Below are positions 26,910 to 35,830 of a stretch of DNA of 64,000 nucleotides, in pieces. Both the position numbers and the translations under genes were made by a program. The stretch comes from Arthrobacter sp. N199823. GTDB lineage: Bacteria; Actinomycetota; Actinomycetes; Actinomycetales; Micrococcaceae. The notes beneath the pieces were generated by a model that was given only the letters and a program-made list of their open reading frames with translations, searched no databases and was not told the origin of the DNA. Positions within the stretch are counted from its first letter, which is position 1; every line of letters starts with the position of its first letter. Location of the stretch: contig NZ_PJIN01000005.1 in assembly GCF_002929705.1 (NCBI RefSeq), forward strand, positions 300,634 to 364,633, given 5' to 3'.

Positions 26910-28538
26910 TCATTCGGCGGGAACCAAGAAACCGTCGCGTACCAGATTACGCACTTCGAGGGCAAGGGCTTCAGCAAACTCTGAATCGTCCCTTTCTAGC
27001 AATACTGCCAAGGCGCCGATGATCTGCCCGGCGGTCAGTTCGCCGTCGCACGCGGAAACAAAACCAGCCAACTCGGTACTCAACAGGTTGGTGCGCCGTA
27101 GCCCAGCACCTTGGCGCAACAAGATCACTCCGGGGTGTTCAGCCCCGGGACTCTGGTGGCGTTCCTCGGTGACATCGGAGGCCACTAGCAAGTACTCGAA
27201 AGTGAGATCGTGGTGTTTTTTGAGCCAGAGCCCTCTGTCAACCGTGCTGGCCAGATGCGGGCCCACAGGCTGTTCAATGGGGTAGAGGATCTCCTCAAAG
27301 CGGGGAACATCGGCGCTTTCACCGTCTGCCGGGCGACGCAAGAAGATGTACCCGAAACCAATCCCAGCCACGTTCCGTGAGGCAAAGTCCAGCAAATAGT
27401 CCTCGTAGGCGTTGGCATAGGCGACGGAATCCCTGCCCTGCGACGCGTCCTGCAGCCACGTCTCGGCATAACCACCAGGAGACACCTGCTCGCGCTGGAT
27501 GAACCAGGCTTCGACCTCCGCATTCAGCCACTGCGCGGGGCGAGCATGCCATTGCTCCACCGTGTCTGTCCCCTCCGCTTGTGCGCGGCTGACCTCCCAG
27601 TTCCCGAGCATTTGCGCAGTTCCACCTGGGTTCAGCACCTCCGGCAAGCCGCGAACCAGTGATTCCACAATGGCGTCGCCTGCCATGCCGCCGTCACGGT
27701 ACGTGAACTGCTCGCTACTCTGCTCCCCGCGGTGCCGCGGAGTGATGACGAACGGCGGGTTGGAGACCACTAGGTCGAAGCGCTCCCCCGCCACTGGATC
27801 GAGCAAGCTGCCCAGGCGCAGCGAAACCCGGGCGTCCTGATTGGCCGGGTCAAAATCAGCTGCCTCAAGGTTTAGCGCCGGAGCGTTGAGGAGCAAATTG
27901 AAGCGGGTGAATGCCAAAGCGCGTTCTGAAATGTCAGTAGCCACTACACGCTCGGCATGATGCAGCAGATGGAAAAGCTGGATGCCACATCCGGTGCCAA
28001 GGTCCAACGCCTTGTGGACCGGCCGGCGGATGGTGCTCTGAGCCAGAGTCAGCGAAGCTTGGCCAATGCCCAGAACGTGATCCTTGCGAAGAACGCCGGG
28101 GCGCTGGTGGGCGCCAAGATCGCTGGCCACCCACAAATTGGTCTCTTGACCGCCCTCTTCAGCGCCGGCCCAGCCGTAGGGACGGAGGTCGACGGCCGCA
28201 CGCACCATGCCAGGCTGTTCCACCTCTTCAATGACGCCCAGTTCCACGAGTTTCTCAATGCCGGCTGAGGGCAGAGCCGCGGCTAGCGATTCCTGGGCGA
28301 CCGACTGCGAGAGCAACCACAGCTTCACAACGATGGCTAGCGGATCTGCCTTGCCGCGCAGCAGCAGTGTGGCGGGAACCATCTGGTCCCGGTCCAACGC
28401 TCGGCTGGCGTCGTCACCCAGGAGCTCCGCCACGCCGTCGACCGTGTAGTTGATGGCAATCAGATCAGCGGCCAGAGCTGCAAGAAGTCCTGGGTTGTCA
28501 CTGCGTGGGGCGTGCGGAACGGTGGCGAAATCAGTCAT
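26910..28538 (-). CDS. Class I SAM-dependent methyltransferase (DUF7059-type N-terminus)
   Basis: This 542-residue protein has an N-terminal alpha-helical/winged region, then a Rossmann methyltransferase core: motif I DLGTGCGIQLFHL near residue 190, and the catalytic-site VSNPPFVITPRH near 265, the NPPY/F motif typical of enzymes methylating amide or exocyclic nitrogen. A further C-terminal domain of about 160 residues follows. The architecture is known from actinobacterial genomes, but the substrate is not. It is separated from topA by 201 bp without a gene. Confidence 0.75.
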   Translation of the reverse strand: MTDFATVPHAPRSDNPGLLAALAADLIAINYTVDGVAELLGDDASRALDRDQMVPATLLLRGKADPLAIVVKLWLLSQSVAQESLAAALPSAGIEKLVELGVIEEVEQPGMVRAAVDLRPYGWAGAEEGGQETNLWVASDLGAHQRPGVLRKDHVLGIGQASLTLAQSTIRRPVHKALDLGTGCGIQLFHLLHHAERVVATDISERALAFTRFNLLLNAPALNLEAADFDPANQDARVSLRLGSLLDPVAGERFDLVVSNPPFVITPRHRGEQSSEQFTYRDGGMAGDAIVESLVRGLPEVLNPGGTAQMLGNWEVSRAQAEGTDTVEQWHARPAQWLNAEVEAWFIQREQVSPGGYAETWLQDASQGRDSVAYANAYEDYLLDFASRNVAGIGFGYIFLRRPADGESADVPRFEEILYPIEQPVGPHLASTVDRGLWLKKHHDLTFEYLLVASDVTEERHQSPGAEHPGVILLRQGAGLRRTNLLSTELAGFVSACDGELTAGQIIGALAVLLERDDSEFAEALALEVRNLVRDGFLVPAE

Positions 28539-28586
28539 ACCTCAAGCCTAACGGCCTCGTTTGGGCGCTGGTCCCGACAAGCGGAT

Positions 28587-29474
28587 TCAGTCAGTGCAGC
28601 CCTGCGGGCATTGCAGCGTTTCTGGAGCGCTGGCGCACTCGGTGCAGTACAGGTTCAGGTTGCGGCAGCTGGGGTTGGAGCAGTTTTCAAATTTGTTGCT
28701 TGGGTTGTTGCAGCGGATGCAGTGGCCAATCTCCTTGGCTTCGTCGCTGAATTCCATGTGCATGCGCTTGTCGAACACGTACAGTGAGCCTTCCCACAGG
28801 CCCTTATCTTTGAAGGTCTCACCGTAGCGGACAATTCCGCCGTCCATCTGGTAGACCTCTTTGAAGCCGCGGCTGACCATGAGGGAGCTCAGAACCTCAC
28901 AACGAATGCCGCCGGTGCAGTAGGTGACGACCGGCTTGTCCTTGAGATCGTCGTACTTGCCGGAGTCCAGTTCCTTGATGAAATCGTGGGTCGTGTCGAC
29001 GTCTGGGACGATGGCGTTCTTGAACTTGCCGATCTGCGCCTCGAAGGCATTACGACCGTCAAAGAACACTACTTCTTCGCCGTTGGATTCTTTCTTGGCG
29101 ACGAGTTCGTGGAGTTCTTCGGGTTTGAGGTGCGTGCCGCCACCCACCACACCGTTCTCATCGACTTGAAGCTCACCGGGGGCGCCGAAGCTGACAATCT
29201 CGTCCCGGGCCTTGACGCTCAGGCGGGGGAAATCGTCTCCGGTACCATCGGACCATTTGATGTCCATGTCATTGAATCCGGGGTATTCACGCGTGGTCTT
29301 CAGGTATTGCTTGAGATCCTTGATGTCACCGCCAACCGTGGCATTAATGCCGTCTTTGGAGATGATGATGCGCCCCTTCAGGCTGAGCTTTTCGCACAGC
29401 GCACGCTGCCAGAGCTTGATCGCTTCTGGATCGCTAAGAGGGGTGAAGCCATAAAAGAGCACAATTTTGTTCAT
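28587..29474 (-). CDS. trhO: tRNA uridine(34) hydroxylase, rhodanese family (TrhO/YceA)
   Basis: This 295-residue protein has an N-terminal acylphosphatase-like domain (FYGFTPLSD to [16 protein letters not shown]), a rhodanese domain with active Cys in YCTGGIRCE near residue 185, and a C-terminal Cys-rich tail (CIRCNNP, CSNPSC, YCTECA, CPQGC) likely to bind zinc. Family members hydroxylate U34 of tRNA. The ATG at 29474 is chosen; a GTG two codons upstream is also possible, and neither has a strong ribosome-binding site. It is divergent from the GNAT gene. Confidence 0.9.
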   Translation of the reverse strand: MNKIVLFYGFTPLSDPEAIKLWQRALCEKLSLKGRIIISKDGINATVGGDIKDLKQYLKTTREYPGFNDMDIKWSDGTGDDFPRLSVKARDEIVSFGAPGELQVDENGVVGGGTHLKPEELHELVAKKESNGEEVVFFDGRNAFEAQIGKFKNAIVPDVDTTHDFIKELDSGKYDDLKDKPVVTYCTGGIRCEVLSSLMVSRGFKEVYQMDGGIVRYGETFKDKGLWEGSLYVFDKRMHMEFSDEAKEIGHCIRCNNPSNKFENCSNPSCRNLNLYCTECASAPETLQCPQGCTD

Positions 29475-29557
29475 CGACACGGTTAAAAGCCTACTTTGTG
29501 CCACCAAATAACGGCATGACGGCTTCAGCGGGCGCCCCGCTGGCATAGGCTGAACAC

Positions 29558-30274
29558 ATGACGCTTGCTTCCACAGAGCTAGCTGGCCAGACCGCTGCAT
29601 GGTTTGCCGGTTGGACTGCGCTACGAAGCTACCCAAGCCGCTCCGGACCAGGGTATCTGGCAGCCCTGCGCCTCGATCGTAGTGGCGGCTGGGAGTATTT
29701 CACCACCGTCCCCTCACCGTCGGCCTTTGCCGATGTGGCTGCCGAAGTGATCGCTTCACCCCAGCGTGCCTTGTGTGTTCTGGGACCAGATGTGCACCGG
29801 TACGTGAAGATGGCCCACCAAGCAGGGATGGGAATGCTGTCCGCCTCTGAACAGCTCATGATCTGCCATTTGGAAACCCAAGATAATCAAGACCCATTCC
29901 TGGGTGACCCCGAGCTGTCGCTGGTGGTAAAAGCAATGGGTGGCAAGCACAGTGCATCAGCCTGCCAAGCGCGAATCTCCGTTTCCATCATGCGAGGGCG
30001 TACCGTTCTTGCCACGGGAAAAGTGGGCGTCTACGGCGACTATGCCGTCTTTGATCAAATTGAGACCCATGCCAAGCATCGCCGGCGCGGCTATGGGCTG
30101 CTGCTCATGAAAGCTCTGACAGCCAGGGCTATGGCGTACCCGGTAACCACCGGTCTGCTACTGGCCAGCACTGACGGCCAACGGCTGTACTTCAAGCTCG
30201 GTTGGCGCAGTATCAGCACCGTCACGGTTTTGGTACCCAAATCCCGCCTTGAGGAGCTGGCCCGAGGTCACTGA
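29558..30274 (+). CDS. GNAT-family N-acetyltransferase
   Basis: This 238-residue protein has a C-terminal GNAT fold with the acetyl-CoA loop in [14 protein letters not shown] near residue 175 and the terminal strand [17 protein letters not shown]. The N-terminal 120 residues are less conserved and may form a second GNAT-like lobe. Substrate is unknown. It lies 83 bp from the divergent trhO start. Confidence 0.8.
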   Translation: MTLASTELAGQTAAWFAGWTALRSYPSRSGPGYLAALRLDRSGGWEYFTTVPSPSAFADVAAEVIASPQRALCVLGPDVHRYVKMAHQAGMGMLSASEQLMICHLETQDNQDPFLGDPELSLVVKAMGGKHSASACQARISVSIMRGRTVLATGKVGVYGDYAVFDQIETHAKHRRRGYGLLLMKALTARAMAYPVTTGLLLASTDGQRLYFKLGWRSISTVTVLVPKSRLEELARGH

Positions 30275-30386
30275 CCACGGCCTCCGAAGCCCACTGAGCG
30301 GCGTTGGGCGCCATTGAGAGGGCCAACGTTGCCACACAGGGGACCCAAGGGATTTCTGTGCGAAGGGGCAGTGGCACAATGATGGG

Positions 30387-32717
30387 GTGTCCACCAACAA
30401 TTCCCTGATCCAGTTGCTTGGCGGGGGAAACGCCCCTGCCCAGCTGCAGCATGTCCGTCGAATTCCGGCGCGTCAGGCCGTGAACAGTCCTTGGCCGGAT
30501 TGGGTTCATCCCGACATTGTCACAGCTTATTCATTTCTAGGCGTTGACCAACCCTGGCGACACCAGGTGGAGGGCGCCACGGCAGCTCACAATGGCCAGC
30601 ACACCATCATTGCCACCGGTACCGCATCAGGAAAATCGCTGGCCTACCAATTGCCTGCCCTCGACGCGGTCCATCGCGCCGCCTTGCGCGTGGCGGAGAA
30701 TCCCGGCCTGCTGGAGGTGGATGGTGCCGTGACGCTGTATCTCTCCCCCACAAAGGCACTGGCCGCTGACCAGCTGGCCGCTCTCAATTCGTTGAAGCTT
30801 CCCACCTTGCGGGCCGCAACTTACGACGGCGACACCGCCCCTGCGGATCGGCGCTGGATTCGTGATCACAGCAACTTCATCCTCTGCAACCCGGACATGT
30901 TGCACTTTGGGGTCCTGCCCAACCACACGTGGTGGGCCCGTTTCTTCAGACGATTGAAGTACGTGGTCATTGATGAGGCACACAGTTACCGGGGAGTCTT
31001 CGGCTCTCATGTGGCGGTTTTACTGCGACGCCTAAGGCGGATCTGCGCCCATTATGGGGCCAACCCGGTTTTTATTGGCGCATCAGCCACGTCCTCCGAT
31101 CCCGGCGTCTCCTTTGCACGGTTGATCGGGGCTCCTGTCACCACTGTCACGGAAGACAGTTCTCCTCACGGCGCCACCACCGTCGCATTGTGGGAGCCGG
31201 AGCTGACGGAATTTGCCGGCGAGAACGGTGCCAAGACCCGCCGCACAGCCATTGCCGAAACGTCTGATTTGCTAGCCAATTTGGTCTCTGCCCGTGTGCG
31301 CACGATTGCCTTCATTAAGTCCCGCCGCGGTGCAGAGACCATCGCCACAGTGACTAAACGGCTGTTGCAGGACGTGGATGCCAGCCTCCCTCCGCGTATA
31401 GCCGCCTACCGTTCCGGCTATCTGCCCGAGGAACGGCGCGAACTAGAAAAAGCCCTCCGTGCCGGAGACTTGTTGGGCGTCTCCAGCACCTCAGCGTTGG
31501 AACTGGGGATCGATATTTCGGGGCTGGACGCGGTGCTGGTCGCTGGCTGGCCCGGGACCAAAGCTTCCTTCTTTCAGCAGATCGGCCGGGCAGGGCGTGC
31601 CGGACAGGACGCTCTTGCAGCTTTTGTGGCAAGTGATGATCCGTTGGACACGTTCTTGGTTCATCATCCAGAAGCCATCTTTGACAGCGCGCTGGAAGCT
31701 ACCGTGTTCGACCCTGCCAACCCGTATGTTTTGGGTCCGCACTTGTGCGCAGCTGCGGCCGAGCTGCCCATCACCCTTGGGGATCTGGCCATTTTTGACG
31801 CCAGCACCCCGGCGTTGCTGGATCAGTTGGTAGCCCAAGGCTATTTGCGACGGCGCCCAGCCGGCTGGTTTTGGACGCATCCGCAAAGTGCCGCGGCCAT
31901 GGTCAACCTCCGTGATGACGGCGGTGGGCCCATCAATATTATCGAAGCAGACACGGGCGCCCTCTTGGGAACCATGGGGTCCCCGCAGTCCCACTACCAA
32001 GCTCATACTGGAGCGGTGTACGTCCACCAGGGCACCAGCTACGTTGTCTTGGAACTCAATGAGTCAGAGCACTGCGCTCTGGTCAGGCGCGGCACCCCAG
32101 ACTTTTACACAACGGCCCGCGATGTCACCCAAATTGAGGTGATTGAATCCAGCAAGCACGAGCTCTGGGGGCCGGTGGAAATGCACTTTGGTCCTGTCCA
32201 AGTCCGCACCCAGGTTGTTTCCTTTCAACGCAAGGCCATCATTTCCAATGAGGTCCTTGGCGAGGAACCCCTAGAGCTGGAAGCCCGGGACCTCTTCACC
32301 AAAGCCGTCTGGTTCACGCTGGACAATGAGACACTGCTGGCCGGCGGGTTGGTGGAGCCACAATTTCCCGGCGCCCTCCATGCTGCCGAACATGCCGCCA
32401 TTGGCTTGCTTCCCCTGGTTGCTTCGAGTGATCGATGGGATGTTGGCGGTGTTTCCACTGCCATCCATGCCGACACCGGGCAGCCCACCATCTTCGTTTA
32501 CGACGGCCATCCTGGTGGCGCCGGTTTCGCGGAGCGGGGCTTCGACATGGCGCGGACTTGGTTGCGCGCCACAAAGGAGGCGATTGAGGCGTGCGAATGC
32601 CCGTCTGGTTGCCCGTCCTGCATCCAGTCGCCCAAGTGCGGCAACAAGAACAATCCCTTGGACAAGCGCGGTGCCGTGCTGCTGCTGAAGATCTTGTTGG
32701 CGCACGCACCGGGCTAA
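30387..32717 (+). CDS. DEAD/DEAH helicase with C-terminal four-cysteine domain (MrfA/helicase-secretion neighbourhood type)
   Basis: This 776-residue superfamily 2 helicase has Walker A GTASGKS near residue 77, the DEAH box VIDEAHSY, motif III GASATS, and motif VI IGRAGRAGQ. The C-terminal DUF1998-type region ends with four cysteines (CECPSGCPSC and PKCGNK), as in MrfA repair helicases that may bind zinc or iron-sulfur. The start is GTG, without a clear ribosome-binding site. In actinobacteria this protein is the marker of the helicase/secretion neighbourhood, and here it converges on the Tad genes. Confidence 0.9.
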   Translation: MSTNNSLIQLLGGGNAPAQLQHVRRIPARQAVNSPWPDWVHPDIVTAYSFLGVDQPWRHQVEGATAAHNGQHTIIATGTASGKSLAYQLPALDAVHRAALRVAENPGLLEVDGAVTLYLSPTKALAADQLAALNSLKLPTLRAATYDGDTAPADRRWIRDHSNFILCNPDMLHFGVLPNHTWWARFFRRLKYVVIDEAHSYRGVFGSHVAVLLRRLRRICAHYGANPVFIGASATSSDPGVSFARLIGAPVTTVTEDSSPHGATTVALWEPELTEFAGENGAKTRRTAIAETSDLLANLVSARVRTIAFIKSRRGAETIATVTKRLLQDVDASLPPRIAAYRSGYLPEERRELEKALRAGDLLGVSSTSALELGIDISGLDAVLVAGWPGTKASFFQQIGRAGRAGQDALAAFVASDDPLDTFLVHHPEAIFDSALEATVFDPANPYVLGPHLCAAAAELPITLGDLAIFDASTPALLDQLVAQGYLRRRPAGWFWTHPQSAAAMVNLRDDGGGPINIIEADTGALLGTMGSPQSHYQAHTGAVYVHQGTSYVVLELNESEHCALVRRGTPDFYTTARDVTQIEVIESSKHELWGPVEMHFGPVQVRTQVVSFQRKAIISNEVLGEEPLELEARDLFTKAVWFTLDNETLLAGGLVEPQFPGALHAAEHAAIGLLPLVASSDRWDVGGVSTAIHADTGQPTIFVYDGHPGGAGFAERGFDMARTWLRATKEAIEACECPSGCPSCIQSPKCGNKNNPLDKRGAVLLLKILLAHAPG

Positions 32718-32772
32718 TTTCTCTGTTCTCTTTTCAACGAGCATGAGCGCAGGCGCTCGGTATCCAGCAACT

Positions 32773-33159
32773 TTACGGTTGGGCGTGCCCCCTAGCAGGG
32801 AGCACGCTATCCGGAGGAGGTCCGGCTCGGGCCTGACCGTAGGCCGGCCACGGTAACGCCGTTTCGATGCGCACTCTCACCTGCACCGAATTGCTCCCCG
32901 AAAACAAAGCACATTCCACCAGAGTGGCCGAGTTCGCGGCCGCCACGTCCATTGCGATCTGACACGGATCGCCTGTGCTGAGCCCCCTGAGTGCATCCGC
33001 AGCTGCGAGCGCAGCCAGATCGGCGGCTGTGGCAGCTTTTCCCGCCGACACCGCAGCCGTTGCGAGCCCCAGAACCAACACCATCAGCATCAACATAGCT
33101 AGTGCGATCCCGGCGGCCAGCATGGTTCCGGCCCCACGCTCACCACTGCACGTTGCCAT
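32773..33159 (-). CDS. TadE-like protein of the helicase/secretion neighbourhood (Rv3654c-like)
   Basis: This 128-residue protein has a short N-terminus (CSGERGAGTM), one transmembrane segment (ALAMLMLMVLVLGLA) and a following Ala-rich helix with KAATAADLAALAAADA, the hallmark of this minor-pilin-like family. It probably assembles with the Tad apparatus. The ATG at 33159 is used, with AAAGGTG before it; the frame is open to 33270 but overlaps the upstream gene. It is the last gene of the leftward Tad operon. Confidence 0.82.
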   Translation of the reverse strand: MATCSGERGAGTMLAAGIALAMLMLMVLVLGLATAAVSAGKAATAADLAALAAADALRGLSTGDPCQIAMDVAAANSATLVECALFSGSNSVQVRVRIETALPWPAYGQARAGPPPDSVLPARGHAQP

Positions 33160-33727
33160 GGTGGGCACCTTTCCAAGCAATGGTTGCCTCGTCGCAATGC
33201 CCATGTCGAAGCGGGCATTGGGTAGTTCTGACCCACCGCCACAGAGAAGATTTGCGGACCGGGACAACACCCACAGCGGGCACAGGGTCTCCCGCGAAAC
33301 GCACTGAGGTCAGGTGATGGATCGAATGATCAGGGGCAGTGGATTCCATCTTTGCCATGGCTTGGGCAGTCTGGGTCCACGGCACGAGGGCAGATAGTGC
33401 CCCACTTACCTTGCCCTGAACCGTGATGGTGGCATACGCGCCATCATTGCCCAGAGCTACTGATACTCCGTCCCCTGAGACCCGGGCTACGACTTCTGTA
33501 ACCTGGCTCGGGGAATCTCCTCTGGCTAAGGCACGGGCACCTGCTCTGGCTCCCTCTTCCAAACGCAATTGCAACATGCCAGTGGTGACGGCAAGCAGCA
33601 GCAGCGCCAACAGGACCGTGACAGCTGGCAGAACCACGGCGAGTTCGGCAGTGACCGATCCGCGTATTCTTGCTCGACGCGGACTGCCAGTAAACGCCTG
33701 CACCCGGTCCGTGCCATGATCACCCAT
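33140..33727 (-). CDS. TadE-like pseudopilin (Rv3655c-like) with C-terminal extension
   Basis: The first 130 of 195 residues match TadE-like pseudopilins: a basic N-terminus, the motif GSVTAELAVVLP and one membrane span (TVLLALLLLAVTTGML), then a periplasmic part ending near MAKMESTAP. The last 65 residues have no hydrophobic core, are Arg/His/Trp-rich and run 20 bp into the next gene, which suggests loss of the original stop codon. The ATG at 33727 has GGGAGGG upstream; the ATG at 33784 lacks a ribosome-binding site. Confidence 0.75.
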   Translation of the reverse strand: MGDHGTDRVQAFTGSPRRARIRGSVTAELAVVLPAVTVLLALLLLAVTTGMLQLRLEEGARAGARALARGDSPSQVTEVVARVSGDGVSVALGNDGAYATITVQGKVSGALSALVPWTQTAQAMAKMESTAPDHSIHHLTSVRFAGDPVPAVGVVPVRKSSLWRWVRTTQCPLRHGHCDEATIAWKGAHHGNVQW

Positions 33728-33787
33728 TTCCTCACCCTCCCCTGCCCATTCGAGGCTTTGTGTTGCTGTCCTCGGGCGTACCATCTA

Positions 33788-34093
33788 CTACATGCTCAAG
33801 GCGGTGCGGATGATGTTCATCAGGAAGCCACGTACTTCGTCACTTTTGAGGATCACCACCAGCAGCCCTGCAAATCCCACAGCTGCCAGCGTTGCAATGG
33901 CGTATTCGGCTGTTGCCATACCTGCTTCCAATCCAGTTTGCGGACGCCACCGCCAGACCCGACGGGAGGTGGCCGGCTTGTTGCGCACAGGCGCATTTCT
34001 GCTGGCTCCGGGAAAGATCTCTGCGATGTTGTCTAATGCGAGCTTGCCCTCTGCACCGCTTGACATGCCCTGCGCAGCATCATTGCTGTTCAT
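33788..34093 (-). CDS. DUF4244 protein, Flp-like pilin candidate
   Basis: This 101-residue protein has a polar N-terminal half and then GMATAEYAIATLAAVGFAGLLVVIL, a class III signal-like segment in which cleavage would fall before the ATAEYA stretch, followed by one membrane helix. This is the DUF4244 pattern regularly found between TadC and TadE in actinobacteria, probably the major Flp-type pilin. Two adjacent ATGs exist (34096 and 34093); the second is better spaced from GAGGAG. The 247 bp upstream to the TadC stop hold no gene. Confidence 0.8.
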   Translation of the reverse strand: MNSNDAAQGMSSGAEGKLALDNIAEIFPGASRNAPVRNKPATSRRVWRWRPQTGLEAGMATAEYAIATLAAVGFAGLLVVILKSDEVRGFLMNIIRTALSM

Positions 34094-34340
34094 CATGACT
34101 CCTCATCAATGGGGCTTGGTATGGCAACGACCCTGTTGGCCCTTGCCCCAGCTTGGCTGCGCCACTCCTTCAACTTCTGGTGGCTCCTAAACAAGCTGTT
34201 GAGCCAACTTTTCACCCACACCGGATCCGGCGAAAGGCCGAAAGTGCGTTTGGTGAGTTGAAAGGACTGCTGCACTGCCTGTGGATAAATGAACGGGTAA
34301 ATCCGGGGCATTTTTTGGTGAAGCGTGATGATTGGTGAAG

Positions 34341-34955
34341 CTAAAGTGCCGGAACCATGGCGATGACAACAGGAACAATTCCTAGGGCAACAAACGCAGG
34401 GAGAGAGCACAGACCCAACGGCAGAACCAACTTCACACCGAGCGCTGCCGCCCGTTTCTCGGCCTGGCGCCCTCCGGCTTTACGGATGTGGGCTGCTTCG
34501 GCATAGAGCAACGGTGCTGCACCAGCACCGCTCAGGGCGCCAAAACTCAAGGCGGCATGAAGCGCAGCCAGCTCACTACTCCCAGTGTTGCCCTGCCAAG
34601 CGTCCTGCCAGGAGGCCCCGATTTCCAACGCGGCCGACACCCTGAACAGAGATTCCCGGATGCCACCGCCTGACACCTGTGCCACCACCTGCAGAGCATT
34701 GGAGATGGTCAGCCCAGATTCCAGGGCCGTACCCAATAGGTCTAGTAACAGTGGAACTTTCAGCACTCCCGTGGCAGTGCCCCCTTGCCGCGGCGAAAGA
34801 CCCTGCAGCGACGCAGCTCTGCCGCTGACGCTGCTGGCTGAGCCGGGCAATCCTCCTGCGCTATTTCGCGGCCTTCTCTGCAGACTCATGCCTGAAACGG
34901 TTGAAAGGCTAAATACCGCAGCCGCAGTAAGAAACAAGAACATAGCTGTACCCAT
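34341..34955 (-). CDS. TadC-like type II secretion F-domain protein
   Basis: This 204-residue membrane protein has an N-terminal span, a cytoplasmic T2SSF domain (LLLDLLGTALESGLTISNALQVVA) and two C-terminal hydrophobic segments (VKLVLPLGLCSLPAFVALGIVPVVIAMV split by a short turn). It is the inner-membrane platform partner of TadB. Its start is 2 bases after the TadB stop. Confidence 0.82.
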   Translation of the reverse strand: MGTAMFLFLTAAAVFSLSTVSGMSLQRRPRNSAGGLPGSASSVSGRAASLQGLSPRQGGTATGVLKVPLLLDLLGTALESGLTISNALQVVAQVSGGGIRESLFRVSAALEIGASWQDAWQGNTGSSELAALHAALSFGALSGAGAAPLLYAEAAHIRKAGGRQAEKRAAALGVKLVLPLGLCSLPAFVALGIVPVVIAMVPAL

Positions 34956-34957
34956 GG

Positions 34958-35830
34958 CTACCGCCTTCTTTTCGCTGTTGTTAGGGTGCGCCGTCGGTGC
35001 GCTTCAGGACGCCTGGACGCACGGCTGCCGGAGGGATGGGCGGCATGGGAAATCAGAGCTGCGGACCACATTCTGCCCGTCACGGTGAACAAAAGACCGG
35101 CGCACAATACGGCCCAGCCCACCGGTGAACCGAACAGCACTGACAACGGGTCCACGCCCATGGCAATACCCAAGCCCAAGCCGATGAAGGGCAGCCAGCC
35201 CAGCAGTCGCACCGTAGCTCGTGGGCCAGCCAGAGCCGTCTCACGCAGTGCGGCCGCATCAAAGTCGGACTCGATGGTGAGCGCCAATCTGTTCAACACG
35301 GCAGCCACGGGAGCCCCACTGGATTCACAGACTTCCAGGCAGGCCGCAATTTCCAGCCACATGTCCTGTTGCCCGGCACTCAAGATGGGGACACGACGTC
35401 GTCCTTGAGAGGAGGGCGTGTCAGAGCTGCAGGCAGTGCGAATTGCCTGCGCACTGGACAGGCCCAGAACACTGGCCCGCTGCACAGCAAGCAGCAGGGC
35501 CACCGTCGAGCTTTGCCCGATCTCCTCCGCGGCCCCAGTCGCTCCCACGCGTGCACGTAATCTCCCACTCGCCGTTCTCGGTTCAGACGCCAGGACGTGC
35601 GCCAAGATCCCCCATAGCTCCGGCCCTGTCCGGCCAGCGGCCAGAAGTGAGGACATCTGACGCACCAGCCGCGGCAGAGACTCTGATTCCGTCTCGACTC
35701 GCCCTTTCGACTTTGTGCGCAAGGTCCGGGCCCGCCCGCGCACCGGACCCTGGTGAAGTGCCGCAGGTGGCGCGAAGAGCAGCCAGGCGCCAAGCGTCAG
35801 GACCAGCAAAAGAACTACGGCACCACCCAT
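34958..35830 (-). CDS. TadB-like type II secretion F-domain protein
   Basis: This 290-residue membrane protein starts with a hydrophobic segment (VVLLLVLTLGAWLLF), has a cytoplasmic F domain (LPRLVRQMSSLLAAGRTGPELW, then EIAACLEVCESSGAPVAAVLNRLA), two more spans near residues 215-260, and a basic tail. It pairs with TadC as the platform for pilus assembly. The ATG lies 16 bp inside the end of the TadA gene, so translation is coupled. Confidence 0.82.
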   Translation of the reverse strand: MGGAVVLLLVLTLGAWLLFAPPAALHQGPVRGRARTLRTKSKGRVETESESLPRLVRQMSSLLAAGRTGPELWGILAHVLASEPRTASGRLRARVGATGAAEEIGQSSTVALLLAVQRASVLGLSSAQAIRTACSSDTPSSQGRRRVPILSAGQQDMWLEIAACLEVCESSGAPVAAVLNRLALTIESDFDAAALRETALAGPRATVRLLGWLPFIGLGLGIAMGVDPLSVLFGSPVGWAVLCAGLLFTVTGRMWSAALISHAAHPSGSRASRRPEAHRRRTLTTAKRRR

